DNA from: Bradyrhizobium septentrionale
GTDB lineage: Bacteria; Pseudomonadota; Alphaproteobacteria; Rhizobiales; Xanthobacteraceae
Assembly: GCF_011516645.4 (NCBI RefSeq)
Contig: NZ_CP088285.1
Span: forward strand, 4,730,501-4,794,500
Length of the DNA stretch: 64,000 nucleotides
Reading direction: 5' to 3'
The translations under genes were made by a program, and so were the position numbers. Every line of letters starts with the position of its first letter. Position 1 is the first letter of the stretch. The notes under the pieces were generated by a model that saw only the letters and a program-made list of their open reading frames with translations, had not been told where the DNA came from and made no database searches. This document shows, piece after piece, positions 57,150 to 64,000 of the stretch.

Positions 57150-59267
57150 TTAAGTCGCCGCGGTAAGGAGCCCGCCACGCTCCGAGGAAGCGGCCTTATC
57201 CTTGGCAGCCGGAAGCTTGACGGACCCAATCGGCTGGACGGTGAAATCCGAAGCGAGATCTTGATAGGACAGAACGGGCAAATCGATTCCGTTGCGGGTG
57301 AGAAAGCCTCGTACAAAACGTCGGATATCCATCGAACCGAGAATAATGGGTTGGCTCTGACTTCGAGCGATGGTCGAATGGATCTGACGGAATTGTGCAA
57401 GCAGCTTCTCGCTCTGCCAATCGTCCAAAACGAGGTATGGACCGACAGCGGTTTCGCGCACCGCGCCGCGGACAATATCCTCGGTCTCGCGCTCGATGAT
57501 AAAGGCGGCCACAACCCGATGGGCATTGGCATAGCGAAAACAGATCTGCCGTTTCAAGGTGGCACGAACATATTCGGTGAGCAGGACCGCATTTTGCTCG
57601 CGTTCACTCCATTCTGCCAGGGCTTCCAGCAGTAGGCGGGTGTTGCGAATTGGAATGCCCTCATCGAGTAGGCGGCGCAGGACCTCGGCGATCCGAGGAA
57701 CGGTGGTCGTACGCAGCACTTCCTTCACCAGATCAGCGTATTCCTGCTCCATCCGGCCAAGCAATTGGCGGGTTTCTTGAATGCCTACCAAGCGCTGTGC
57801 ATAGCGTGTCAATGTGAAGTGGAGACGCAAGGCAAGAATTTCGCTCGGACGGTGATATCCGATTCCCGCGGCTTTGAGGGCGGCCGCATGACCTTCTTCG
57901 ATCCAGACCCGATTCGTCTCCGGCTCTTGTCGAAAGGGGATGCCGCTCAATTCGATGTTCGCCACATCGTCGTTGAGCGCGAGTTGCGTCGGATCGATTA
58001 CATCTCGTTCCACCGGCACGCTGTCGACATCTACCCTGAACTGCGACTTGGACAGATGCTGATCGACCTGAGCCGGGATACGCGGGACCGTTATGCCAAG
58101 ATCCGCCGATACCAGCGTCGAAACGCGCGCGATGCACTGTTCCAGCTCGTTCTTGTCGATTGAATACGTCAGGTCCGGCGCGAGGAATAGCGCGATCGGA
58201 AGTGCCTCCGCATGAACAGCTTGTTTCTGGGTCTGTGCTAGAGCCCGAGCGGAAGCGGCGGCATCTGCACTTGTCTTACCTGCCGTCTTGTCGCTTTTCG
58301 CCCCAACCCTGACATAGCTCGCTGCAGCGAAGAGCCCAGCTAGAATGACGAACGGCGGCAAAGGGAAGCCGGGAACGAGTCCCATCAAGAGCAAGACGCA
58401 AGCGGCTAAGCGAAGGGCTTGTGTGCTTGCCGTGAGTTGGTTGACAATATCGGCGCCAAGTCTGAGCTTGGAAGGCCCGTTGACACGCGTGACGATGGTT
58501 GCGGCCGTGATCGACAGCAGCAGCGCCGGGATCTGCGAGATGAGCGCATCCCCTATTGTCAGCAGCGTATATTGGTGCAGCGCCTCATCGAGCGACATAC
58601 CCTTGGACAGCAGGCCGATACTGATCCCACCCAGCATGTTGATGCAGATGACGATCAGGCCAGCGATCGCGTCGCCCTTGACAAACTTCATGGCACCATC
58701 CATGGCGCCATGAAGTTGGCTCTCTTGCTCCAGTGCCGCGCGCCGGCGACGCGCTTCGTGTTGATCGATATGGTTATTGCGCAGCTCCGCGTCTATCGCC
58801 ATCTGTTTGCCCGGCAGCGCGTCGAGCGTGAAGCGCGCAGAAACCTCTGCGACGCGCTCGGCGCCTTTCGCAAGAACCATGAACTGCACCATGGTCACGA
58901 TCAGGAATATGACGACTCCGACAGCGATATTCCCTGATATTACGAAGTCGCCAAAGGTGTGGATAATGCTGCCTGCGTCACCCTCCGCAAGAATAAGCCG
59001 CGTGGTTGCGATGGTCAGCGAGAGACGAAATACCGTCGAGATAAGGATGACGCCCGGCAACGAGGAAAAATCAAGCGCTGTGCTGAGATAGAGGGCAACC
59101 ATCAGCAGCAATATGGCAAAGCCAAGATTGAAGCCGATCAGCATGTCAATCACGATGATCGGGATCGGCATGATCATCATGCCGATCGCCAGAAGCAGCA
59201 TCAACGCGACCATAAAATCCGGATGGGCCGGCGCGCGCAGGATGAATTTACGCAAGACGTTGGCCAT
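57150..59267 (-). CDS. rhcV: T3SS export gate protein RhcV (SctV)
   Basis: A 705-residue FlhA/SctV family inner-membrane export gate. The N-terminal half has about eight membrane helices (PDFMVALMLLLAIGMMIMPI; GFNLGFAILLLMVALYLS; IAVGVVIFLIVTMVQFMVL) and the family FHIPEP-type segment, here STVFRLSLTIATTRLIL, KGAERVAEVSARFTLDALPGKQMAIDAEL. The C-terminal half is the cytoplasmic ring domain. The ATG at 59267 has ACCTT-C as reverse RBS (GGTCC), modest. Full length, intact. Confidence 0.96.
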   Translation of the reverse strand: MANVLRKFILRAPAHPDFMVALMLLLAIGMMIMPIPIIVIDMLIGFNLGFAILLLMVALYLSTALDFSSLPGVILISTVFRLSLTIATTRLILAEGDAGSIIHTFGDFVISGNIAVGVVIFLIVTMVQFMVLAKGAERVAEVSARFTLDALPGKQMAIDAELRNNHIDQHEARRRRAALEQESQLHGAMDGAMKFVKGDAIAGLIVICINMLGGISIGLLSKGMSLDEALHQYTLLTIGDALISQIPALLLSITAATIVTRVNGPSKLRLGADIVNQLTASTQALRLAACVLLLMGLVPGFPLPPFVILAGLFAAASYVRVGAKSDKTAGKTSADAAASARALAQTQKQAVHAEALPIALFLAPDLTYSIDKNELEQCIARVSTLVSADLGITVPRIPAQVDQHLSKSQFRVDVDSVPVERDVIDPTQLALNDDVANIELSGIPFRQEPETNRVWIEEGHAAALKAAGIGYHRPSEILALRLHFTLTRYAQRLVGIQETRQLLGRMEQEYADLVKEVLRTTTVPRIAEVLRRLLDEGIPIRNTRLLLEALAEWSEREQNAVLLTEYVRATLKRQICFRYANAHRVVAAFIIERETEDIVRGAVRETAVGPYLVLDDWQSEKLLAQFRQIHSTIARSQSQPIILGSMDIRRFVRGFLTRNGIDLPVLSYQDLASDFTVQPIGSVKLPAAKDKAASSERGGLLTAAT

Positions 59268-59275
59268 GAAGGTCC

Positions 59276-59702
59276 CTATTTCTGTTTGATGAGAGCGGTG
59301 CTGCCGCGCAATGACACATAGCGTCGGAAGACATCGCGGGCCTCGGTCATGCGGCCTGCCTCTCGCAGCGCGTGACTGCGCAGGAGCGTCAAAGGCACGC
59401 GTGAAGACGGGTGAGCATCAACGGCGTCCAGCCGATCGAGCACCTCAAGTGCTTCGTCGCCAAGGCCCTCCGAGATGAGGGTGTAGGCCAGAATTCGGAG
59501 CAGATCGACATCCTGGGAATGTTCGCGGGCTGCGATTCGTAGCAGGGCCAGACTTTGTGCGCTCTGCCCGCACGCGAGGTGGACATAGGAGAGGGCGCAG
59601 AGCAGGTCACGCTCCGGCCCGGAGATCAGCAGGATATCGCCGGACTTGGAAACGTCCGGGGCCGAGGTGCGGACCTCCTGCACTCGATCCGATTCGATCA
59701 TG
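59276..59702 (-). CDS. TPR-like protein upstream of rhcV
   Basis: A protein of about 141 residues (start ATG 59702, directly behind the stop of the previous gene). Helical repeat pattern: LLCALSYVHLACGQSAQSLALLRIAAREH, LLRILAYTLISEGLGDEALEVLDRLDAVD, LRSHALREAGRMTEARDVFRRYV. TPR-type T3SS chaperones and SctY-like regulators look like this. It is 8 bp before rhcV. Confidence 0.7.
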
Positions 59703-59703
59703 G

Positions 59704-60240
59704 CTAGCCCTTGATCAAGCTGTTCTGATTTTGCCGGAGCAGAAGGAACCGCCGCAGTTCTTGCTGCAGGATCGCCAAGCATTCGCCGGCCGTCTTGTCG
59801 TCTGGCGTTGATTCCAGCGTTTGCGTTAAGCGCTCCAGAAGAGCACCATGCCTGTCTGCGCGCAGCACGTCCGGATGACGCAGGCGTGGAATGACGAAGG
59901 AGAGCAGGCCATGTGACAGATTGTGGCCATAAAGTGAGGCAAGTACTGCGCGGGGGTCGATTTCATTTGCGCCAGCAGCCCTCTCGAAGAGAGTGACGCG
60001 CGAGATTGCATCGATCGGGCCGACCTCGAGCGCGGCTTCGCTCGCAGGATCAATTGTCAGATCCTGAGCGGATGCGTCTCGCCACGACGCCTGTTTCGTG
60101 GCGCCATCTGCATGAGCGCCCGCGACTTCGATGTGGTCGGCTTTCGGGGTGATCGGGCCGTTGACCGGTGCATGCTCCCCCGCGTCATACCCCTGCGACG
60201 AGGGGCCGGACCCTACAGGGTGCTGGGGCAGTCTGGCCAT
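59704..60240 (-). CDS. Unknown protein of the nopC-rhcV operon
   Basis: A 178-residue protein between sctD and the TPR gene, with one-base spacing to the latter. The N terminus is polar and disordered (MARLPQHPVGSGPSSQG), the C-terminal half helical (LYGHNLSHGLLSFVIPRLRHPDVLRADR...ECLAILQQELRRFLLLRQNQNSLI). No family recognised; the operon position makes a T3SS role very likely. Confidence 0.7.
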   Translation of the reverse strand: MARLPQHPVGSGPSSQGYDAGEHAPVNGPITPKADHIEVAGAHADGATKQASWRDASAQDLTIDPASEAALEVGPIDAISRVTLFERAAGANEIDPRAVLASLYGHNLSHGLLSFVIPRLRHPDVLRADRHGALLERLTQTLESTPDDKTAGECLAILQQELRRFLLLRQNQNSLIKG

Positions 60241-60273
60241 CGGCTTCTCCTTTCTTCCTGCAGGGCGGAAACG

Positions 60274-61167
60274 TTAATAGGGAAGTGCAGCGAAGCGGCC
60301 GTTCCGACTGAGCAGCACTCGTCCATCCTCGATTCGATCGACGGTCCATCCATTGCTCAGCAGCGCTCCCACGAAATACTTCTGGCCGCCGATAAGAAGA
60401 TAACGTTCGCTTCCGCGCCAAACCGCTTGGACCGAGATTGAGGGCGGCGCCTTTTCGTCCTTGACGGTGACCGCGTTCACAAGGGCAGGAGTTCCGTTGG
60501 TTTGATGATCAAACCATTGCTGGATTTCCTGCCATTTTGCGCCAAGGGCTGGCGTTACGGTTCCTTCTGCGGTCACAACGCCGTGCCCCGAACCGACCTT
60601 GATATTAAGAAGGCCCCCTCGTTCAACCTCCTGCCGCAGCAATTCGGCAGTTGCATCAGCGGCCTTCGCATCCAGACGATTGATGGCTGGTTTGGCGGCA
60701 ATGTCGGCCACAGACGATGCGTCTGTGCTCGGCGTCACTGCGCTATCGTCAGGGGCGAATATGGGCGAGACGGCGCCGATCGCCATGGAGCTGAGCAAGA
60801 CGAGGCTGAGCACCACGATCCAGATAAAAGAGCGGTTGCTTGAGCCACCTTGCTGCAAATCTTGCGTCGACCAGCGAATGGACATGGCGCCGACATGAAC
60901 GACGGCAGGAAGAGGAACACTAACGCGCTCGCCTGGGGGCATATTCTCGCGGCCGTCCAGTCTGATATTGGCTGCAAGGGCCTCGATCTCGATCGAATTG
61001 GTATGCGGGGTGATGCGAAGGTGGCGCGGTTCGAGCCCTTGTTCAAAGAAGATCAGATCGGCATCGAGGCCGCTGCCGATGAGGCTGGCCCCAATAGCGG
61101 CTTTGCCCCTAAGCCCGGCATAGAGCCCCGATAAGACCTCAAACTCGAGAGAAATCGATTCGCTCAC
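60274..61167 (-). CDS. sctD: T3SS inner-membrane ring protein SctD (y4yQ-type)
   Basis: A 297-residue SctD. It has an N-terminal FHA-like cytoplasmic domain (LEFEVLSGLYAGLRGKAAIGASLIGSGLDADL...LEPRHLRITPHTNSIEIEAL), one membrane helix (SFIWIVVLSLVLLSSMAIGAVSPIF, about residues 113-137) and periplasmic ring-building domains (LLNIKVGSGHGVVTAEGTVTP; PPSISVQAVWRG). This is the layout of y4yQ in NGR234. Located between nopA and the unknown operon gene. Confidence 0.85.
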   Translation of the reverse strand: MSESISLEFEVLSGLYAGLRGKAAIGASLIGSGLDADLIFFEQGLEPRHLRITPHTNSIEIEALAANIRLDGRENMPPGERVSVPLPAVVHVGAMSIRWSTQDLQQGGSSNRSFIWIVVLSLVLLSSMAIGAVSPIFAPDDSAVTPSTDASSVADIAAKPAINRLDAKAADATAELLRQEVERGGLLNIKVGSGHGVVTAEGTVTPALGAKWQEIQQWFDHQTNGTPALVNAVTVKDEKAPPSISVQAVWRGSERYLLIGGQKYFVGALLSNGWTVDRIEDGRVLLSRNGRFAALPY

Positions 61168-61285
61168 GGATCATCTCCTGAATAACGAGACAAGCCGTAC
61201 GGCAGTTCGCCGTACGGCTCTTGCAGAGTTCGTCATTCACTGCGCGGACACGGTAGCGACTCGGTGAGCCAACCGTCTTGCAGAT

Positions 61286-61468
61286 TTACTGGACGCGTTC
61301 GTCGGCGACCTTCTTCTCGGAAGAGAGCTCGGTCGTAATTCTGCGCATTGCCACGGCCTGGGCCTGAACTTTTTGGCTAACACGCTCGAACTCAGCCATC
61401 TGGTTCTGGAAACCGGCATCCTGGGTAGCAGGAGCGGCACCGTTACCGCCAACACTATTAACCGCCAT
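61286..61468 (-). CDS. nopA: T3SS pilus/needle protein NopA
   Basis: A 60-residue NopA, the main subunit of rhizobial T3 pili. Pattern: MAVNSVGGNGAAPATQDAGF then QNQMAEFERVSQKVQAQAVAM, a polar N terminus followed by an amphipathic helix. No signal peptide. RBS AAAGGTAAA 5 bp before the ATG. It lies 43 bp after nopC on the same transcript. Confidence 0.88.
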   Translation of the reverse strand: MAVNSVGGNGAAPATQDAGFQNQMAEFERVSQKVQAQAVAMRRITTELSSEKKVADERVQ

Positions 61469-61511
61469 GTCTATTTACCTTTCTTTGTCGTGTGTCGTTA
61501 GTTGTGGCCTG

Positions 61512-61808
61512 CTACGTCGGGCGGGCCGATGATACGATGGCAGGAATAGAAAGAAAGACGTGCTCGCCCCCCAGACTGCTCAGGCTCAGCTCTGCGTTCT
61601 TGCCGAGACCATCGGTCTTGGGCTGTACGTTCGTTTCAGCGTTCTTGTTGTCGGCAGTTTTGTCGGAGTGACTATCTTCGGACTCCAACTTGTGGATCAC
61701 CTTTTCAAAGGTGTGATCAATGGCCCCGCCCACGGCGGAACCAATCGCAGCTCCGGCAGGTCCGCCCAACCATCCGCCGGCAGCGCTTCCGATCATTTCT
61801 CCAATCAT
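61512..61808 (-). CDS. nopC: T3-secreted protein NopC
   Basis: A 98-residue NopC, a small secreted rhizobial T3 protein. The Gly/Ala-rich start MIGEMIGSAAGGWLGGPAGA then AIGSAVGGAIDHTFEKVIHK is typical, followed by a polar Lys/Asp/Asn-rich segment. RBS AGGAGAAG precedes the ATG. First gene behind a nearly perfect tts box; the operon runs nopC-nopA-sctD-x-y-rhcV-y4yS. Confidence 0.9.
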   Translation of the reverse strand: MIGEMIGSAAGGWLGGPAGAAIGSAVGGAIDHTFEKVIHKLESEDSHSDKTADNKNAETNVQPKTDGLGKNAELSLSSLGGEHVFLSIPAIVSSARPT

Positions 61809-61878
61809 CGGCTTCTCCTATGCTCGTCTTGTTACGCTCAATAGACGACTCCTCGCCTACAGTTCAGCGGCCTCATGC

Positions 61879-61906
61879 TAGGAGCGCTACCTTTCGAGAA
61901 GCTGAC
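61879..61906 (-). promoter_or_regulatory. tts box of the nopC-nopA-rhcV operon
   Basis: On the minus strand GTCAGCTTCTCGAAAGGT matches the tts core GTCAGCTTnTCGAAAGCT at all positions but one. It ends about 80 bp before the nopC start. Confidence 0.92.
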
Positions 61907-62320
61907 GAGTCTCCCGTTCCAGAACATTGGGGTGGCCCTTTGCAGAAGCTCATCACCTGCTGACAGCTTGCAAGCTTCATTTGCCTCCCTGGCCGCGCGT
62001 ATGATCAGCCTGACGCCGAGCCGATATCGGCGCGGCGAACGTGCCTGCGCGTCAGGCGCAATTCGTTGGTCTGGTGAAGCTTGCAGCGAAGCTCTGACGG
62101 GTGTGCGTGGTCCGGCGATCAGGCCCGGTCGCTAGGCCTACGGCCGGGTTGTTGCGTTTGTCGGTGAGCGTTGCTGCGGAGACTGATGGTGTGATCGCCG
62201 GCACTTAGAGATTGCATCGATAGCGCGCGACGGGGAGCGGCGGGGGGGGGGGGGCTTTTCTGGTGGTACAGACCGGATAGATACCCGACAGTTTAGACCG
62301 GCATGATTGCCGACAGGTTT
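61907..62320. other. Spacer with a 13-G homopolymer
   Basis: No supportable gene. A run of 13 G residues lies at 62242-62254. Just before the IS1182 copy the motifs AGACCGGATAGATACCCGACA and AGACCGGCATGATTGCCGACA form an imperfect direct repeat, possibly the end of another IS. Confidence 0.55.
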
Positions 62321-63772
62321 CTAGGAGCTTGTCTGGATAGTCGCTGTTCAAATCTGGTCGGGTCTGATTCAACATTGGGCGATGAGCAAGTATTTTCGGC
62401 CTTGGAACATCGATCAGACGCTGCTTCTGCCGCCGAATGTGCAGGACTTCGTGCCGAAAGGCCATGTCTCGCGGTTTATGGTTGATCTGGTGCGGGAGAG
62501 CCTCGATCTCAGGGAGATCATGGGCAGCTATGTGAGCGGGCTTGGGCAGCCGCCGTTTGATCCGCGGATGATGGTGGCGCTGCTGCTGCATAGCTATGCG
62601 AGTGGGCTGTATTCGTCGCGTCGGATTGCCAAGGCCTGCCGGGAGCGGAACGATTTTGTGATGATCGTGGCGCTGGATGCGCCGGATTTTCGGACGATCA
62701 GCGACTTTCGCAAGCGACATTTGAAGGCGCTCGGCGCGCTATTCGTGCAGGTTCTGAAGTTGTGCGAGACGGCCGGGCTGGTCAAGCTCGGTCATGTCGC
62801 GCTGGATGGTACGAAGATCAAGGCGAACGCGTCGAAACACAAGGCGATGAGTTATGAGCGCATGAAGAAGCGCGAGGCGGAATTGAAGGCCGAGGTCGCT
62901 CGCATGCTGGCGGCCGCCGAGGCGGCGGATGCCTCGGAGGATGAGACTTTCGGCAACAGCGACGAACTGCCGGACTGGACCGTCGACAAGCAGAAACGGC
63001 TGGCGAAGATCCAGCAAGCGATGGCGGCGCTGGAAGCGGACGCCAAACTGGCGGCGGAGGAAGAGCGCCGCATCGAGGCCGAAAAGGAACAGCAGCGCCA
63101 GGCCGAAGGCCGCAAGAAGCCGGGCAAACCGGCGGCGCTGCCATCGGAGGAACCCAATCCCAAGGCGCAACGCAACTTCACCGATCCGGAAAGCCGCATC
63201 ATGAAGTCGAAGGATGGCTTCGTTCAGGCCTATAATGCCCAGGCGGCCGTCGATGCACATGCCCAGATCATTGTCGCGCAAGAACTGACCCAGCACGGCA
63301 GCGATCAGGGCCAGTTGGTGCCCCTGATCGAGGCCATCGAGAGCAATCTTGGCCGCAAGCCGCGGCAGGCCTCAGCGGATTCCGGCTACTGCAGCGAAGC
63401 CAATCTCGAAGCGCTCGACACACGCAGCATCGATGGCTATGTCGCGCCCGGACGCGCCAAGCACCCGACAGTAGCGAACGGAAAAGTCGGCGGCCCGCTG
63501 ACACAGGCCATGCGAAAGAAGATCGACGATGGCGGCTTCGAAACACCCTACCGATTGCGAAAGCAAGTGGTGGAGCCGGTGTTCGGGCAGATCAAACAGG
63601 CAAGAGGCTTCCGCCAGTTCCTGTTGCGGGGCATCGAGAAAGTGCGCGCCGAGTGGACAATGATCTGCACCGTCCATAACCTCCTCAAGCTGTTCAACCT
63701 CGCAAACGCAGCCTGAGCCTGCTACTCTACAACAAATGCCCGTCACGAAAACATATCTGGACGGGCTCCTAG
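62321..63772 (+). mobile_element. IS1182-family element, copy 2
   Basis: Same ends and length as copy 1 at 50221-51672, same orientation, 12.1 kb apart. Flanked by CTAG on both sides. The right side runs into what looks like the start of an IS1380 element, so it probably inserted near that element's end. Confidence 0.93.
62382..63716 (+). CDS. IS1182-family transposase (copy 2)
   Basis: Protein identical to copy 1 (444 residues). Intact catalytic motifs LDGTKIKANASKHK, ADSGYCSEANLEAL and VEPVFGQIKQARGFRQFL. Confidence 0.96.
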   Translation: MSKYFRPWNIDQTLLLPPNVQDFVPKGHVSRFMVDLVRESLDLREIMGSYVSGLGQPPFDPRMMVALLLHSYASGLYSSRRIAKACRERNDFVMIVALDAPDFRTISDFRKRHLKALGALFVQVLKLCETAGLVKLGHVALDGTKIKANASKHKAMSYERMKKREAELKAEVARMLAAAEAADASEDETFGNSDELPDWTVDKQKRLAKIQQAMAALEADAKLAAEEERRIEAEKEQQRQAEGRKKPGKPAALPSEEPNPKAQRNFTDPESRIMKSKDGFVQAYNAQAAVDAHAQIIVAQELTQHGSDQGQLVPLIEAIESNLGRKPRQASADSGYCSEANLEALDTRSIDGYVAPGRAKHPTVANGKVGGPLTQAMRKKIDDGGFETPYRLRKQVVEPVFGQIKQARGFRQFLLRGIEKVRAEWTMICTVHNLLKLFNLANAA

Positions 63773-63893
63773 CCCGTCTTATTCGTCAGAGTGCGCCTGA
63801 GAGGCTGGCGAGCGTGGTGTAAAGCGCTGATGCGGCGTAGGATTCGGTTGCAAAGCCAACCCCATCACCTCAACCGCGAACGCCAGGCCCGCC

Positions 63894-64000
63894 ATGACCG
63901 ATGATACGATTCTGCCCTTCTCGTTTCCAGCCGTTCACGCCAAGAAAGTCACAGCTGCCTTCGATGGCGGTCGGCTGACCTCGAACGGGGGCGTGATGCT
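63894..64000 (+). CDS. IS1380-family transposase, N terminus (3' end outside window)
   Basis: Starts at ATG 63894: MTDDTILPFSFPAVHAKKVT then AAFDGGRLTSNGGVML, the characteristic opening of IS1380 transposases (T-x-x-G-G-R-L-T-S-N-G-G). The frame is open to the window end. Confidence 0.85.
   Translation, partial: MTDDTILPFSFPAVHAKKVTAAFDGGRLTSNGGVM

Noticed and set aside
62739..63296. 185-codon minus-strand frame inside IS1182 (also 50639-51196)
   Set aside because: Antisense shadow of the transposase; identical in both copies only because the element is duplicated.

Overview
The window reads as part of a symbiosis island of a Bradyrhizobium-type, soybean- or legume-nodulating alphaproteobacterium. 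The evidence is a nitrogen-fixation block (nifS-fixU, nifB-frxA-nifZ, nifH-nifQ, nifW, fixB-fixC-fixX) without nifDK in the same run, an Rhc-type type III secretion cluster (rhcV, y4yS, sctD, nopA, nopC), NopP-family effectors, high GC and dense insertion sequences. The gene order is the one known from the B. japonicum/diazoefficiens group. The assignment rests on recognised gene content and order, not on a database search.

Layout. 1-2.6 kb: three nested IS fragments (IS66 in IS66 in IS630). 2.9-3.9 kb: an intact nopP effector behind a tts box. 4.5-16.9 kb: nif accessory block I, with a Rieske protein, an A-type Fe-S carrier, a small NifU C-domain-like protein, nifS, fixU, nifB, frxA, an LRV-like protein, nifZ plus a frameshifted nifZ-like gene, two small conserved nif-cluster genes, a DegT-fold protein lacking the PLP lysine, a second Rieske protein and a thioredoxin-like [2Fe-2S] ferredoxin. 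16.9-24.3 kb: an IS block in which an IS630 carries a nested IS3 and an IS66 carries a group II intron. 24.5-36.8 kb: nif block II, with ompW under a FixK-type box, an ArsC-like nitrogenase-associated protein, nifH, nifQ, nifW, a fixA remnant, fixBCX, ahpC with a broken ahpD, and modC with a broken DUF2478-like gene. 38-43.5 kb: an S9 peptidase, a di-haem peroxidase and a small Cys-rich secreted protein. 45.2-49.6 kb: a compact SKWP-repeat effector candidate and a pair of ParA/MinD-like ATPases. 50.2-63.8 kb: two virtually identical IS1182 copies flanking an IS5-split gene, a nopP pseudogene carrying an IS630, and the T3SS operon nopC-nopA-sctD-x-y-rhcV-y4yS.

Regulation visible in the sequence. 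There are six sigma-54 -24/-12 promoters with the exact GG-N10-GC spacing: before the A-type carrier, nifB, the [2Fe-2S] ferredoxin, nifH, the nifW-distal fix operon and ahpC. NifA upstream sites (TGT-N10-ACA) are perfect before nifH (two) and the ferredoxin (one). One perfect FixK/FNR-like palindrome lies before ompW. Three good tts boxes (TtsI sites) lie before nopP, the nopP pseudogene and nopC. The nif genes would therefore be switched on by NifA at low oxygen and the effector and T3SS genes by flavonoid/NodD/TtsI signalling.

Genome decay is the other main theme. fixA, ahpD, the DUF2478-like gene, one nopP, an unknown gene and several transposases are broken by frameshifts, deletions or IS insertions, while the core nif and T3SS genes are open. 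Long stretches at 15-16.5, 36.8-38.2 and 42.3-45.2 kb hold no gene I could support.
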